A stretch of 64,000 nt of DNA from positions 157,234-221,233 of the forward strand of contig CAJTCY010000004.1 of NCBI GenBank assembly GCA_910575075.1. The letters are read 5' to 3'. The DNA comes from Lachnospiraceae bacterium (lineage in GTDB: Bacteria > Bacillota > Clostridia > Lachnospirales > Lachnospiraceae). The notes under the pieces were generated by a model that was not told the DNA's origin, ran no database searches, and saw only the letters and a list, made by a program, of their open reading frames with translations. Both the position numbers and the translations under genes were made by a program. Shown piece after piece: positions 1-8,483 of this stretch. Every line of letters starts with the position of its first letter. Position 1 is the stretch's first letter.

Positions 1-1
1 G

Positions 2-670
2 GGACAGGGCGGAGACCTGGACCAGTGGAACCGCCCAGCAGGCTGTATGCAGTATCAGGAAAAATACGGAAAATATAACGCCTATTTCATTTCTGATGAA
101 CCAGAAAAAAAGGTCATCTACTTAACTCTGGATGAAGGTTACGAATACGGCTGTTCTTCCCGGATTTTAGATACGCTGAAAGAAAAAAATGTTCATGCCG
201 TTTTCTTCATCACCAAATCATATGCAGAACAGAATCCTGACCTGGTACGGCGCATGATAGAAGAAGGACACGAAGTGGGGAATCACAGTGTTACTCATCC
301 GGCAGACGGACTCCCCTCCCAGGATATTGAAAGACAAACTTCAGAAGTCACTGGAAACCACGACTATGTAAAGCAGAACTTCAATTATGACATGCACCTG
401 TTCCGCTATCCTGCCGGCAAATTCAGCGAACAGTCCGTAGCGCTCTTAAATAACTTAAATTATAAAAGTGTATTCTGGAGTTTTGCCTATCTGGACTATG
501 ATGTGGAAAATCAGCCAGACCCAGCAGAAAGCCTGCAGAAAATTATGAGCAAGCTGCATCCCGGCGCTATCTACCTGCTCCATGCCGAATCCGAGACAAA
601 CACTCAGATATTAGGAGATTTCATTGACCAGGTACGTGCGCAGGGCTACGAATTCAAAGTATTTGAATAA
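2..670 (+). CDS. PdaA-like polysaccharide deacetylase, 5'-truncated by window edge
   Basis: The reading frame is open from base 2, so the N-terminus lies outside the window; the first internal ATG is at 47 but sequence before it (GGDLDQWNRPAG) still fits the family. This is a NodB-type carbohydrate esterase 4 domain. Visible motifs are TLDEGYEYG (metal and base motif; the E in place of the usual second D is typical of the PdaA branch), HSVTHP (metal-binding histidines), RYPAG and a C-terminal LLHAES. PdaA enzymes de-N-acetylate muramic acid to build muramic delta-lactam in spore cortex, which fits the sporulation genes downstream. It converges on prfC and shares a bidirectional terminator with it. 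Cortex role is inferred from family resemblance. Confidence 0.85.
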   Translation, partial: GQGGDLDQWNRPAGCMQYQEKYGKYNAYFISDEPEKKVIYLTLDEGYEYGCSSRILDTLKEKNVHAVFFITKSYAEQNPDLVRRMIEEGHEVGNHSVTHPADGLPSQDIERQTSEVTGNHDYVKQNFNYDMHLFRYPAGKFSEQSVALLNNLNYKSVFWSFAYLDYDVENQPDPAESLQKIMSKLHPGAIYLLHAESETNTQILGDFIDQVRAQGYEFKVFE

Positions 671-683
671 TTGAATAAAGTGT

Positions 684-724
684 GCAGCCGCTTTCGCGCG
701 GCAAAGTCTTTCCCATAAGACAAG
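684..724 (+). repeat. Dispersed hairpin repeat, copy 1 (right half only)
   Basis: The segment AGCCGCTTTCGCGCGGCAAA followed by GTCTTTCCCATAAGA matches the right half of the hairpin repeat found complete at 14588, 18835 and 24624. The left arm is missing. Confidence 0.55.
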
Positions 725-725
725 A

Positions 726-775
726 AAAACGGCTGTCGGCCAGATATTAAAATCATGGCCCGACAACCGTTTTTT
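726..775. terminator. Bidirectional terminator between pdaA-like gene and prfC
   Basis: AAAACGGCTGTCGGCC (from 726) pairs with GGCCCGACAACCGTTTT (to about 774) with one G-T pair and one bulge. A-rich and T-rich flanks on both sides fit termination of both convergent genes. Confidence 0.85.
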
Positions 776-778
776 CTA

Positions 779-2389
779 TTAATTCCGCCCAAACTCTGAA
801 AGTATCAGTCCCTCATTTCTATCTAACGTCATTCCCACGCTCCAGCTGTTTACAAACAAAAGCAAAGGATTTCCTTTCAGGTCCTGAATCTTTTTCATAT
901 CTGATGTTCCTGTGAGCTTATCCATATCAAGATCCTTGTTCTCAATCCAGCGGATATGTTCATACGGCAGTTTCTCCAGGCGGATATCCACATTGTATTC
1001 ATTTTCAAGACGGTATTTCAACACATCAAACTGCAGGACACCTACCACTCCCACAATAATTTCCTCCATGCCGGTATGGTATTCCTGAAAAATCTGAATC
1101 GCCCCTTCCTGGGCAATCTGAGTAATTCCTTTCACAAATTGTTTCCGTTTCATGGTGTCCATCTGACGCACTCTTGCAAAATGTTCCGGCGCGAATGTCG
1201 GAATCCCCTCAAAGGCAAATTTGTCTGCTGCTGTGGTAATCGTATCGCCGATTGCAAAGACCCCAGGATCAAAAACACCGATGATATCTCCCGCATACGC
1301 TTCTTCTATGATTTTGCGCTCCTGCGCCATCATTTGCTGAGGCTGGGACAGACGCATTTTCCGCTCTCCCTGAATATGGGTAACTTCCATTCCTGCCTCA
1401 AATTTTCCCGAACAAATCCTCATAAAGGCAATCCTGTCCCTGTGCGCCTTGTTCATATTCGCCTGAATCTTAAAAACAAAAGCAGAAAAATTTTCAGAAA
1501 ATGGATCTATCTCTCCAATATCCGCCTTTCTTGGAAGCGGAGAGGTTGTCATCTGAAGAAAATGCCGCAAAAATGTTTCCACTCCAAAATTAGTCAACGC
1601 CGAGCCAAAAAATACCGGCGACAGTTCTCCCTTTGCCACCAGCTCCATATCAAATTCTGCGCTTGCGCCGTCCAAAAGCTCTACTTCCTCCAGCAGCGCC
1701 GCCTTATAATCCGTTCCTATCTCTGCTTCCAGTTTGGGGTCGTCCAAAGCGATATGGTTCTCATGTCCCTCCTTCGTCCCCTTTTGGGTGTCGGCAAAAG
1801 TCATTATTTTTCTGGTATTCCGGTCATAAACTCCCTTAAAATTCTTTCCAGAGCCAATCGGCCAGTTGATCGGACAGGTAGCAATCCCCAGTTCTTTTTC
1901 AATCTCATCCAGCAGGTCAAAGGTATCATTTGCATCCCGGTCCATCTTATTGATAAAAGTAAAAATTGGGATATGGCGCATCACACACACCTTGAACAGT
2001 TTCCTGGTCTGCGCCTCCACACCCTTAGATCCATCAATCACCATCACTGCCGAATCTGCCGCCATCAGAGTACGGTACGTATCCTCGGAAAAATCCTGAT
2101 GTCCTGGTGTGTCCAGAATATTAATGCAATAGCCATCATAGTTAAACTGCAGAACCGAAGAAGTAACAGAAATACCTCTCTCTTTCTCAATTTCCATCCA
2201 GTCAGACACCGCATGTCTGGCTGTCGCCTTGCCTTTTACAGAACCCGCAAGGTTAATTGCCCCTCCATACAGCAGGAATTTTTCTGTCAGAGTCGTTTTT
2301 CCTGCGTCTGGATGTGATATAATCGCAAATGTTCTGCGCTTCTCTATTTCTTTCTGTAAATCAGCCAACGTAAATTCCTCTCTTTCCAT
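779..2389 (-). CDS. prfC: Peptide chain release factor 3
   Basis: 536-residue translational GTPase of full RF3 length. RF3 recycles RF1/RF2 from the ribosome after peptide release. G1 is SHPDAGKTT near residue 26, G3 is DTPGHQDF near 93, G4 is NKMD near 147, and the EF-G-like domains II and III follow. The RF3 rather than EF-G assignment rests on the length, the short GTPase insert and the C-terminal end without EF-G domains IV and V. It starts at an ATG with a purine-rich site upstream and ends just before the bidirectional terminator. A 453-residue plus-strand frame inside it is a shadow. Confidence 0.95.
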   Translation of the reverse strand: MEREEFTLADLQKEIEKRRTFAIISHPDAGKTTLTEKFLLYGGAINLAGSVKGKATARHAVSDWMEIEKERGISVTSSVLQFNYDGYCINILDTPGHQDFSEDTYRTLMAADSAVMVIDGSKGVEAQTRKLFKVCVMRHIPIFTFINKMDRDANDTFDLLDEIEKELGIATCPINWPIGSGKNFKGVYDRNTRKIMTFADTQKGTKEGHENHIALDDPKLEAEIGTDYKAALLEEVELLDGASAEFDMELVAKGELSPVFFGSALTNFGVETFLRHFLQMTTSPLPRKADIGEIDPFSENFSAFVFKIQANMNKAHRDRIAFMRICSGKFEAGMEVTHIQGERKMRLSQPQQMMAQERKIIEEAYAGDIIGVFDPGVFAIGDTITTAADKFAFEGIPTFAPEHFARVRQMDTMKRKQFVKGITQIAQEGAIQIFQEYHTGMEEIIVGVVGVLQFDVLKYRLENEYNVDIRLEKLPYEHIRWIENKDLDMDKLTGTSDMKKIQDLKGNPLLLFVNSWSVGMTLDRNEGLILSEFGRN

Positions 2390-2502
2390 ATACTTTCACA
2401 CACGTTTTTCCGCCGTGTTATTTGCCCCGCAGTATATGGTAACACATGCCACTTTACAGTGCAAGCTGATTTCCTGCTCGAACTGCCTGTGCTATACACG
2501 TA

Positions 2503-3870
2503 TTAAGCAGGGATAGTCTTGCATCTCCCTTTCTTTTGTTTCCTCATGATAAGCACAAAACAAACAGCATGGACCACGGCTGTCAGTATCCACGATACAG
2601 GATAAGACAGGTACAGCATCCACAGACTCTGTTCCTGCTGGAAAACCGTATAGATCCACAAAATACGAAAACCACAGGCTCCAAGCAGAGATACCACCAT
2701 AGGAAGCACTGCTGAGCCAATGCCTCTCAGAGCTCCAACCAGCACATCCATAATACCGCACAGGCAATAAGTTGTACAGATCACAGATAAACGCAGCATT
2801 CCCACTTCAATCACCCTGGAATCTGAGGAATAAATGCTCAGAAGCTGATTACCAAACAGATATGCCGCCCAGCCCATGACCAGCCCCACCATTGTTACCA
2901 TAGCAAGACATTCAAGAAGTACCTTGACAATTCGTCTGTAGTTTCCGGCTCCGAAATTCTGGCTGGAAAAACTCAATGCTGTCTGGTGATAAGAGTTCAT
3001 CGCCATATAGATAAATCCTTCGATGTTAGACGCCGCTGTATTTCCTGCCATTGCCACGGAACCAAAGGAATTGACCGAAGACTGAATCAAAACATTTGAC
3101 AGGGAAAACACTGTACCCTGCAGACCCGCCGGAAGCCCTATTCTCATGATTAGAAGAACCTTATCCCGCTTCATGGCAAGCTTGGAAAACCGTACCCTGC
3201 ACCCGCCGTCCAGACGCATCATACAACGCAGAATCAAGACAGCAGACACACATTGAGAAATCACTGTGGCAAGTGCAACTCCTGCCACTCCCATTCCTAA
3301 ACCAATGACAAAAATCAAATTCAAAATTATATTGATCACTCCAGCAGCCAGAAGGTAATACAGAGGGCGTTTCGTATCTCCTAAAGCCCGCAGAATAGAG
3401 CTGCCAAAATTATACAGCAGAACCACAGGCATCCCCACAAAATAAATGCGGATATACAATACCGCCTGTCCCAGTACATCCTGAGGCGTTCCCATTAAAA
3501 TTAAAATCTGCGGAGCCGCCAAAATACCAAGAAACAGGAGAATAATGCCGCAAACCTGACTGAGCACCAGAGCGCTGTGCACTGTCTCACTCATTTCTCT
3601 CTCTTTTCTGGCGCCATAAAACTGTGCCACCATAACATTAGCTCCCACAGAAAATCCAATAAACAGATTGGTCAGCAGGTTAATCAGCGATGCATTGGCT
3701 CCCACTGCCGCCAAAGCAGTACTTCCGGCAAACCTTCCCACAACTACCATATCTGCTGCATTGAATAAGAGCTGCAAAATGCTTGATGCCATCAGCGGAA
3801 TAGAAAAAGCAAGTATTTTAGGCAGCAGAGAACCACTGCACATATCAATTTCATAAGATTTTTTCTTCAT
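2503..3870 (-). CDS. MATE family multidrug/cation exporter
   Basis: About 455 residues with twelve predicted membrane segments in two homologous halves, the NorM/DinF-like MATE architecture. It exports drugs or metabolites in exchange for cations; the substrate cannot be told from sequence. The frame extends 14 codons further up, to 3912, but the ATG at 3870 (MKKKSYEIDMCSG) has the site AGAGGAAAAGAGA directly upstream. SGSLLPKILAFSIPLMAS is the usual N-terminal MATE signature. It lies downstream of spoIIIAH on the same strand but is separated by a hairpin repeat, so it is probably its own unit. Confidence 0.9.
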   Translation of the reverse strand: MKKKSYEIDMCSGSLLPKILAFSIPLMASSILQLLFNAADMVVVGRFAGSTALAAVGANASLINLLTNLFIGFSVGANVMVAQFYGARKEREMSETVHSALVLSQVCGIILLFLGILAAPQILILMGTPQDVLGQAVLYIRIYFVGMPVVLLYNFGSSILRALGDTKRPLYYLLAAGVINIILNLIFVIGLGMGVAGVALATVISQCVSAVLILRCMMRLDGGCRVRFSKLAMKRDKVLLIMRIGLPAGLQGTVFSLSNVLIQSSVNSFGSVAMAGNTAASNIEGFIYMAMNSYHQTALSFSSQNFGAGNYRRIVKVLLECLAMVTMVGLVMGWAAYLFGNQLLSIYSSDSRVIEVGMLRLSVICTTYCLCGIMDVLVGALRGIGSAVLPMVVSLLGACGFRILWIYTVFQQEQSLWMLYLSYPVSWILTAVVHAVCFVLIMRKQKKGRCKTIPA

Positions 3871-3952
3871 TCTCTTTTCCTCTTTTATCGTTAATTGTTT
3901 ACATAATATCATCTTACCATAAACCCTTTTTCAATTCAATAATTGCAGGGCA

Positions 3953-4031
3953 GAGAACAAAGTAGGCAAGCCTACTTTGCGCGCCGAGCACAGTCGCTTT
4001 AGCGTGACAAGGTCCTTCCTATAGAATAAAA
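3953..4031. repeat. Dispersed hairpin repeat, copy 2
   Basis: It contains a perfect 10-bp hairpin, CAAAGTAGGC/GCCTACTTTG at 3958-3979, then AGTCGCTTTAGCGTGACAAG and GTCCTTCCTATAGAATAAAA, the right half of the shared long hairpin. Between spoIIIAH and the MATE gene it is also the likely transcription end of the spoIIIA operon. Confidence 0.7.
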
Positions 4032-4095
4032 GGCGTAAATCCTGGCGGACTCACACCTTTCACAACTACTTCCAACTTTATTCAGAAATATTTTC

Positions 4096-4896
4096 TCATT
4101 TTGTCTCACTGTCGTTCTGACCTTCCTCTGCTGCTTCCCCTTCTGTGCCAGCAGCAGTTCCTTCTGCTGTACTTCCCTCTGCTGTATTTCCTTCTGCCGT
4201 CTCAGAGGTATCTGCCGCTGCTGTGGAAGAAATAGGCGTAATAACAATGTTCTGTGCTTCCACATTGGTTTTACGTTTTACAATATCCTCTACCTGCGCA
4301 CGTTTTGCGTCTGTCACCTCACCCATATTCAATACCACATCGGCATTATTGTCCGTAATACTTACCACAACATCGGTAAAGCCTTTTGCCTCTAACAGCA
4401 TTTCCGCCGCTGCTTCCCGCTCTGCAATATCTGTCATGGAAATCATAGCATTGATGGCATCCTGCTTCTGCTCTTCCGTAATATTCGTATTATTGATTAC
4501 ATCCATCAAAGAAGCCTTATTCTGAGAACGGATCTGCTCCCGGTTCAGCTTTACTTCCGATACAAAATCCACATTGCTGACATTGGTGCTGGTCAATACT
4601 GCCTGACCTGGATTTTCTCCATTTGCATTCTGGCTGTTTGCAATTTCTTCTCCTGTCTGGACACCCTTAGCATCCGTAGCGGTCTCAGCGCTCTCTTCCG
4701 TATCTGTGAAGATATCTTCCGCATTATACATGTCTTCATCTGAAATTTCATATGTACTCTCATTGGTATCTGCGCTCGCTTCTTTTGCCAGATCGCTGTC
4801 ACTTTGACTTCCCGTATATTGCAAATAGCCTGCTACGGCGATCATAAGAGCCAGAGCTGTAATGATGATCTGATTTTTTTTGAAAACTTTTTTCAA
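4096..4896 (-). CDS. spoIIIAH: Stage III sporulation protein AH
   Basis: 266 residues: a short cytoplasmic N-terminus, one membrane segment at about residues 9-27 (IIITALALMIAVAGYLQ), a variable acidic linker, and a C-terminal YscJ/FliF-like ring-forming domain (EQIRSQNKASLMDVINNTN through MGEVTDAKRAQVEDIVKR). In the family, SpoIIIAH in the mother-cell membrane pairs with forespore SpoIIQ to form the feeding-tube channel across the engulfed septum. The tail after about residue 230 is an E/G/T/A-rich low-complexity stretch of short repeats (AEGNTAEGSTAEG) not needed by the ring fold. Last gene of the spoIIIA operon. Confidence 0.93.
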   Translation of the reverse strand: MKKVFKKNQIIITALALMIAVAGYLQYTGSQSDSDLAKEASADTNESTYEISDEDMYNAEDIFTDTEESAETATDAKGVQTGEEIANSQNANGENPGQAVLTSTNVSNVDFVSEVKLNREQIRSQNKASLMDVINNTNITEEQKQDAINAMISMTDIAEREAAAEMLLEAKGFTDVVVSITDNNADVVLNMGEVTDAKRAQVEDIVKRKTNVEAQNIVITPISSTAAADTSETAEGNTAEGSTAEGTAAGTEGEAAEEGQNDSETK

Positions 4897-4911
4897 ATTG
4901 ATACCCTCCTG

Positions 4912-5484
4912 TCAATTCATCTTAACTACCTTAATTTTATGTACTTCCACCGGAAATAATGCCAAAACTGCGTCAGAAATATTTTTCACCGTCTTTGAAT
5001 CTCCACCCCCTTCTGCCACTACAAGCACCCCTTCCACCCGGGGCGTCACTTCTCTTTTCACAAACGGCTCTCCGCCGCTTCCGCTGTTTTGAGAATAAAC
5101 AGTCTCTTCCTGTGACTGTCGCTCCTTGGTACTTCGCTTCACATCTCCATCCTCTTCTGAGATATCCTGGCTGCTCTGAGTCCAGTCCTTCTCCAGTACA
5201 TGTTCTCCCTGATCCTGCAGCGTAATCATTACTTTCACCTTCCCCACTCCCTCCATATCCTTAAGCACCTGCTCCAGCCTGTGTTCCAGACGTTTGCCAT
5301 AGTCTCCGCTTCCGTATGAAATTTCCTCCTGAATCTGCTCCTGCTGCTCTTCTTCTCTTGAATTTTCTCTGTTCTCCACTGGAATTGCAATTACCAGCAG
5401 CAGAATACCGACAAGCCCTCCAATGAGAAGCTGGTTCTTGGATATTTTTTTCAGCCTGTCCATGGAAAATTTTTCCCTCTTCAT
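4912..5484 (-). CDS. spoIIIAG: Stage III sporulation protein AG
   Basis: 190 residues with one N-terminal membrane segment (about 19-36, LLIGGLVGILLLVIAIPV) and a C-terminal ring-building motif domain (YGKRLEHRLEQVLKDMEGVG through AVLALFPVEVHKIKVVKMN). SpoIIIAG forms a large ring in the mother-cell to forespore channel. The central serine/glutamate-rich insertion (residues about 95-135) is poorly conserved. It lies 15 bp upstream of spoIIIAH and 18 bp downstream of spoIIIAF. Start ATG 5484 follows GGAAGGAGCAGCA. Confidence 0.93.
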   Translation of the reverse strand: MKREKFSMDRLKKISKNQLLIGGLVGILLLVIAIPVENRENSREEEQQEQIQEEISYGSGDYGKRLEHRLEQVLKDMEGVGKVKVMITLQDQGEHVLEKDWTQSSQDISEEDGDVKRSTKERQSQEETVYSQNSGSGGEPFVKREVTPRVEGVLVVAEGGGDSKTVKNISDAVLALFPVEVHKIKVVKMN

Positions 5485-5502
5485 TGCTGCTCCTTCCTCT
5501 CA

Positions 5503-6051
5503 TTACTCAATGCTTAAGCTGATCTGCGCTTCCTCAAGCCGGTAGAATTCCATCAGCTCCTGTTTCAGTTCCTGTACTCTGGGATATTCCTGCATACGGT
5601 CCGCAAAGGATGCCTTCTGAACAAAGACGCTTTCTTCCTCTTGCAGAGATGCCGTCACTTCTATGGATTCCACCTCATATTCCTGTGACAAATGTACCCT
5701 TGCCTGACTGACATCCATCTGCTTTTGCTCTGCCATGCGGCTCACATCCATCTCCAGCGCCTTCTCATACTCCCGCAGATAACGCTCCTTCTGCGTATTC
5801 TCCAAATGCTCTGTATCCATCTTAAGATTGTCCAGTTCCTGAAACAGACCTGCCTGGCTGATTCTTTCCTTTAACACTTCTTCATTGCCCATCAGAGAAA
5901 GTATCGGAGACGCTACCAGAATCGTCAGCAGCATGCCGGAAAAAAAGCGCACATATTTTTGATAATTTTTTTTCGGCAGAAGATGGAGAATTACTGTAAG
6001 CAAAAGGTAAAAACATACGAGATTTTTTACCCATGAAAAAATGTAACTCAT
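5503..6051 (-). CDS. spoIIIAF: Stage III sporulation protein AF
   Basis: 182 residues with two membrane segments near the N-terminus (about 9-26 and 36-53, the second GMLLTILVASPILSLMG) and a charged C-terminal domain that in the family adopts a ring-building fold. It is a component of the SpoIIIA channel. Gene order and size match other spoIIIA operons. Conservation is low, as is usual for AF, so identity leans on position between AE and AG. Confidence 0.9.
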   Translation of the reverse strand: MSYIFSWVKNLVCFYLLLTVILHLLPKKNYQKYVRFFSGMLLTILVASPILSLMGNEEVLKERISQAGLFQELDNLKMDTEHLENTQKERYLREYEKALEMDVSRMAEQKQMDVSQARVHLSQEYEVESIEVTASLQEEESVFVQKASFADRMQEYPRVQELKQELMEFYRLEEAQISLSIE

Positions 6052-6064
6052 GCCCTCTCCTTTC

Positions 6065-7300
6065 TCAGCGGTTGAAAGTAGTTGCCGCCGTAATCATAGC
6101 AATGGTGACAAGAAACATTACAGTAGTCGTGGTCACCACCTTTCCCAGCAGCCTGCCTCCCTCTCCGGCGCTGCCGATACTGCCAATGATACGTTTATCT
6201 GCCACTGGCTGTATCATCGCCTCCAGAAGCTTATACAAAAAGGTCATAACCCAAACCTTAATCAGCGGCCCTGCACACAGAATCAGCAGTACAAGAATGG
6301 CAGCCAGCCCAATGCCGTTTTTGATAATGATTCCAGAACCCACCATAATCTCTGTCACTGCATTGATGGAAGCACCCAGTCCCGGAACCAGCCCCGCTGT
6401 CTTGGCAATCATGCTTGATTTGAAGGTGTCAATTACCGGGGTTAACAGATTCTGTATTACATTGATTCCAATCACCACCGTAAAGAGAAATTTCATTACC
6501 CACAAAATTCCCGCTTTCACAAGCCCTGTCATTCTGGATATCATCTCTTCTTCCGTCAGGTAATTCATCAGCTCCAGTACCACATAAATCTGCACTGCCG
6601 GGACAATCAGATGAATCATAATCCACTCCATTCCATAAATCAGAAGAAATGTCAGATCATAAAAGCCTGCCGCTGTCGTTATCTGTCCGGAAAATACCAG
6701 GCTTGTGGTGAATGTGGGAATCAGTATTTTCAGAAAAGTCATCATCTGTGTAATTACCGTGCTTGTCACATCTCTCAAAATAAAAAAGGAATTCATCAAA
6801 AGTACCAGCAAAATCATATACACCATGTAAAAGCTGATTTCTGTGACTGCCGGGTGTTCAAACACATTTGCAAAATTATGGAGAATAGCAAATACAATAC
6901 ATAACAGCACAATCTGAATTAAACTGCCTCGAAACGACCGCACTTCGGAAAATACCGTGGAAAGTATTTTCTCTGCCAGCCAGCCTTTGTCCAGTTCCTC
7001 TCCATTGACCAGCATTTCTACCAATTCCCGAAAACCAAACCCTGCCGCTTCCTCCTGCTGCCCCAGCAGCTCATCAATTTCAGAAAAATCCAGCTCATTC
7101 AAATACTCCTCCATTGTCTCATCCCATTGCTGATCCACCGTATCTTCCAGTTCCTGCCCGGCTGGCATTTCTGACTTCTGGCTGAACGCCGCTTTCTGAT
7201 TCTCTGCCGCCATAACCCTGCCAGCCAGCCCCAGCCACAGCAGCATAAAGCATACCAGTATTTCTCTCTTTCCTCTCATCCTTCTTCTCACTTTGCTCAT
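6065..7300 (-). CDS. spoIIIAE: Stage III sporulation protein AE
   Basis: About 411 residues: a signal peptide (MSKVRRRMRGKR, then VCFMLLWLGLAGRVMA), an acidic exposed segment, and about eight membrane helices. SpoIIIAE is the largest membrane subunit of the SpoIIIA complex. Two starts are possible. The ATG at 7300 has AGAGAGG upstream and gives a normal signal peptide. The ATG at 7345 has AAAGGGGGC upstream and adds 15 residues that weaken the signal peptide, so I prefer 7300. Internal glycine-rich motifs near GLVPGLGASINAVTEIM are typical of the family. Confidence 0.9.
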   Translation of the reverse strand: MSKVRRRMRGKREILVCFMLLWLGLAGRVMAAENQKAAFSQKSEMPAGQELEDTVDQQWDETMEEYLNELDFSEIDELLGQQEEAAGFGFRELVEMLVNGEELDKGWLAEKILSTVFSEVRSFRGSLIQIVLLCIVFAILHNFANVFEHPAVTEISFYMVYMILLVLLMNSFFILRDVTSTVITQMMTFLKILIPTFTTSLVFSGQITTAAGFYDLTFLLIYGMEWIMIHLIVPAVQIYVVLELMNYLTEEEMISRMTGLVKAGILWVMKFLFTVVIGINVIQNLLTPVIDTFKSSMIAKTAGLVPGLGASINAVTEIMVGSGIIIKNGIGLAAILVLLILCAGPLIKVWVMTFLYKLLEAMIQPVADKRIIGSIGSAGEGGRLLGKVVTTTTVMFLVTIAMITAATTFNR

Positions 7301-7358
7301 ATCTGCATCCTCTCTACTTATCCCGTCAACTCTGCTGCAGGGCATTTGCCCCCTTTCT

Positions 7359-7745
7359 TTACTGCAGGAATTCCCCTATGGTTTCCAGCAATACCAGAAT
7401 CACCGGCATACTGATTACCAGTATGGAGAGCTTCCCAAACATCTCAATCTGCCCTGCCACCGATTGATAACCAGCGTCTTTACAGAGGTTTGCAGAAAAC
7501 TCTGACACATAAGTAATCCCGATCATTTTAATGAGAATAGCGATATAGCTGGTGTCCAGTTCCACATAATCCTGCATACGGTTAATTACGGAAACTACAA
7601 GCTTGAGCTTGGACATCAGGAAGTAAAATATACACAGAGACACTCCCAAAGATACAAACAGTTCATATTCTTTTTTCTGCCCCTTAAGCATAATGCCAAG
7701 CAATGCTCCCACAATTCCAAGAATCGCAATTTTTACAATATCCAT
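7359..7745 (-). CDS. spoIIIAD: Stage III sporulation protein AD
   Basis: 128 residues, four predicted membrane helices, beginning MDIVKIAILGIVGALLGIML, the usual AD start. Family length is about 130. Paralogous to spoIIIAC, which lies 11 bp upstream. Integral membrane subunit of the SpoIIIA complex with no known catalytic activity. Confidence 0.92.
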   Translation of the reverse strand: MDIVKIAILGIVGALLGIMLKGQKKEYELFVSLGVSLCIFYFLMSKLKLVVSVINRMQDYVELDTSYIAILIKMIGITYVSEFSANLCKDAGYQSVAGQIEMFGKLSILVISMPVILVLLETIGEFLQ

Positions 7746-7756
7746 GCCATCCTCCG

Positions 7757-7951
7757 CTATAATGCAAACAGGTTTCTCATGGTCTCAAACAGTTCATAAA
7801 TGTAGGGCACAATCCAAAACAGCACAATCAAAAGCCCTGCCAGGCTGGTAAGAAACGCATGTTCCTCTCTTCCGCTGTGTTTTAACACCTGGCTCAAAAC
7901 AGTTACCAGAATTCCCACTGCCGCAATCTTAAAAATCAAACTTATACTCAT
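7757..7951 (-). CDS. spoIIIAC: Stage III sporulation protein AC
   Basis: 64 residues and two membrane helices (MSISLIFKIAAVGILVTVL and ASLAGLLIVLFWIVPYIYEL-like segments), which is exactly the AC family size. It sits between AB and AD in the conserved operon order. Confidence 0.92.
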   Translation of the reverse strand: MSISLIFKIAAVGILVTVLSQVLKHSGREEHAFLTSLAGLLIVLFWIVPYIYELFETMRNLFAL

Positions 7952-7967
7952 AGCTTCCTCCGTATCT

Positions 7968-8483
7968 TTATATCAGAAGAATCACAAGAAACAGGCCGCA
8001 CATCAAACTCAGCACCCCGGACAGCTTCTGCCTGTCCTTTAGCTCCTTCTGTGCCTTTTGAATCAGCACCTCTGTCTGTTCCATATACAACTCCAGGTTC
8101 TTCAACTGCATCTGTCCGTCCAGATAGCCGAAATTCTCCCCGGCACGCCGCAGAAGACCCTGCTCTTCCTGGTTAAACAGAAATTTGCCAGACTCTTGTT
8201 CCACCAGCCGGCTCCAGTAATCTGCCATACTCTCTTCATTTTCCCTGAGTCCCTCTGCTGCTTTTTCCAGAAACTCTGAAAACGGTTCTTTATTCTGGGA
8301 GGCAATCTGTAAAAATGCTTCCTTCAAAGGAGTTCTGGTATAAGATATCTCTCCCCAAAGCATTAGAAACATTTCTTTCATGCCTATAAGCTGCTCCACA
8401 TGTTCTGCCAGTTCCCGCCTGATTTTCCAAGCATATAGAGATGATACTGTGATAATTAATACGCTGCCTGCCACTTTTAACAT
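7968..8483 (-). CDS. spoIIIAB: Stage III sporulation protein AB
   Basis: 171 residues: an N-terminal membrane segment, a helical cytoplasmic domain of the type II secretion GspF-like fold (EMFLMLWGEISYTRTPLKEA is the conserved core), and a C-terminal membrane helix (SGVLSLMCGLFLVILLI). It is the presumed partner of the SpoIIIAA ATPase. Its start overlaps the end of spoIIIAA by 7 bp, indicating translational coupling. Confidence 0.92.
   Translation of the reverse strand: MLKVAGSVLIITVSSLYAWKIRRELAEHVEQLIGMKEMFLMLWGEISYTRTPLKEAFLQIASQNKEPFSEFLEKAAEGLRENEESMADYWSRLVEQESGKFLFNQEEQGLLRRAGENFGYLDGQMQLKNLELYMEQTEVLIQKAQKELKDRQKLSGVLSLMCGLFLVILLI

Noticed and set aside
956..2317. 453-codon open frame antisense to prfC
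   Set aside because: It is the mirror of a highly conserved GTPase gene, lacks an RBS and a recognisable domain, and its residues are Cys/His-rich noise.
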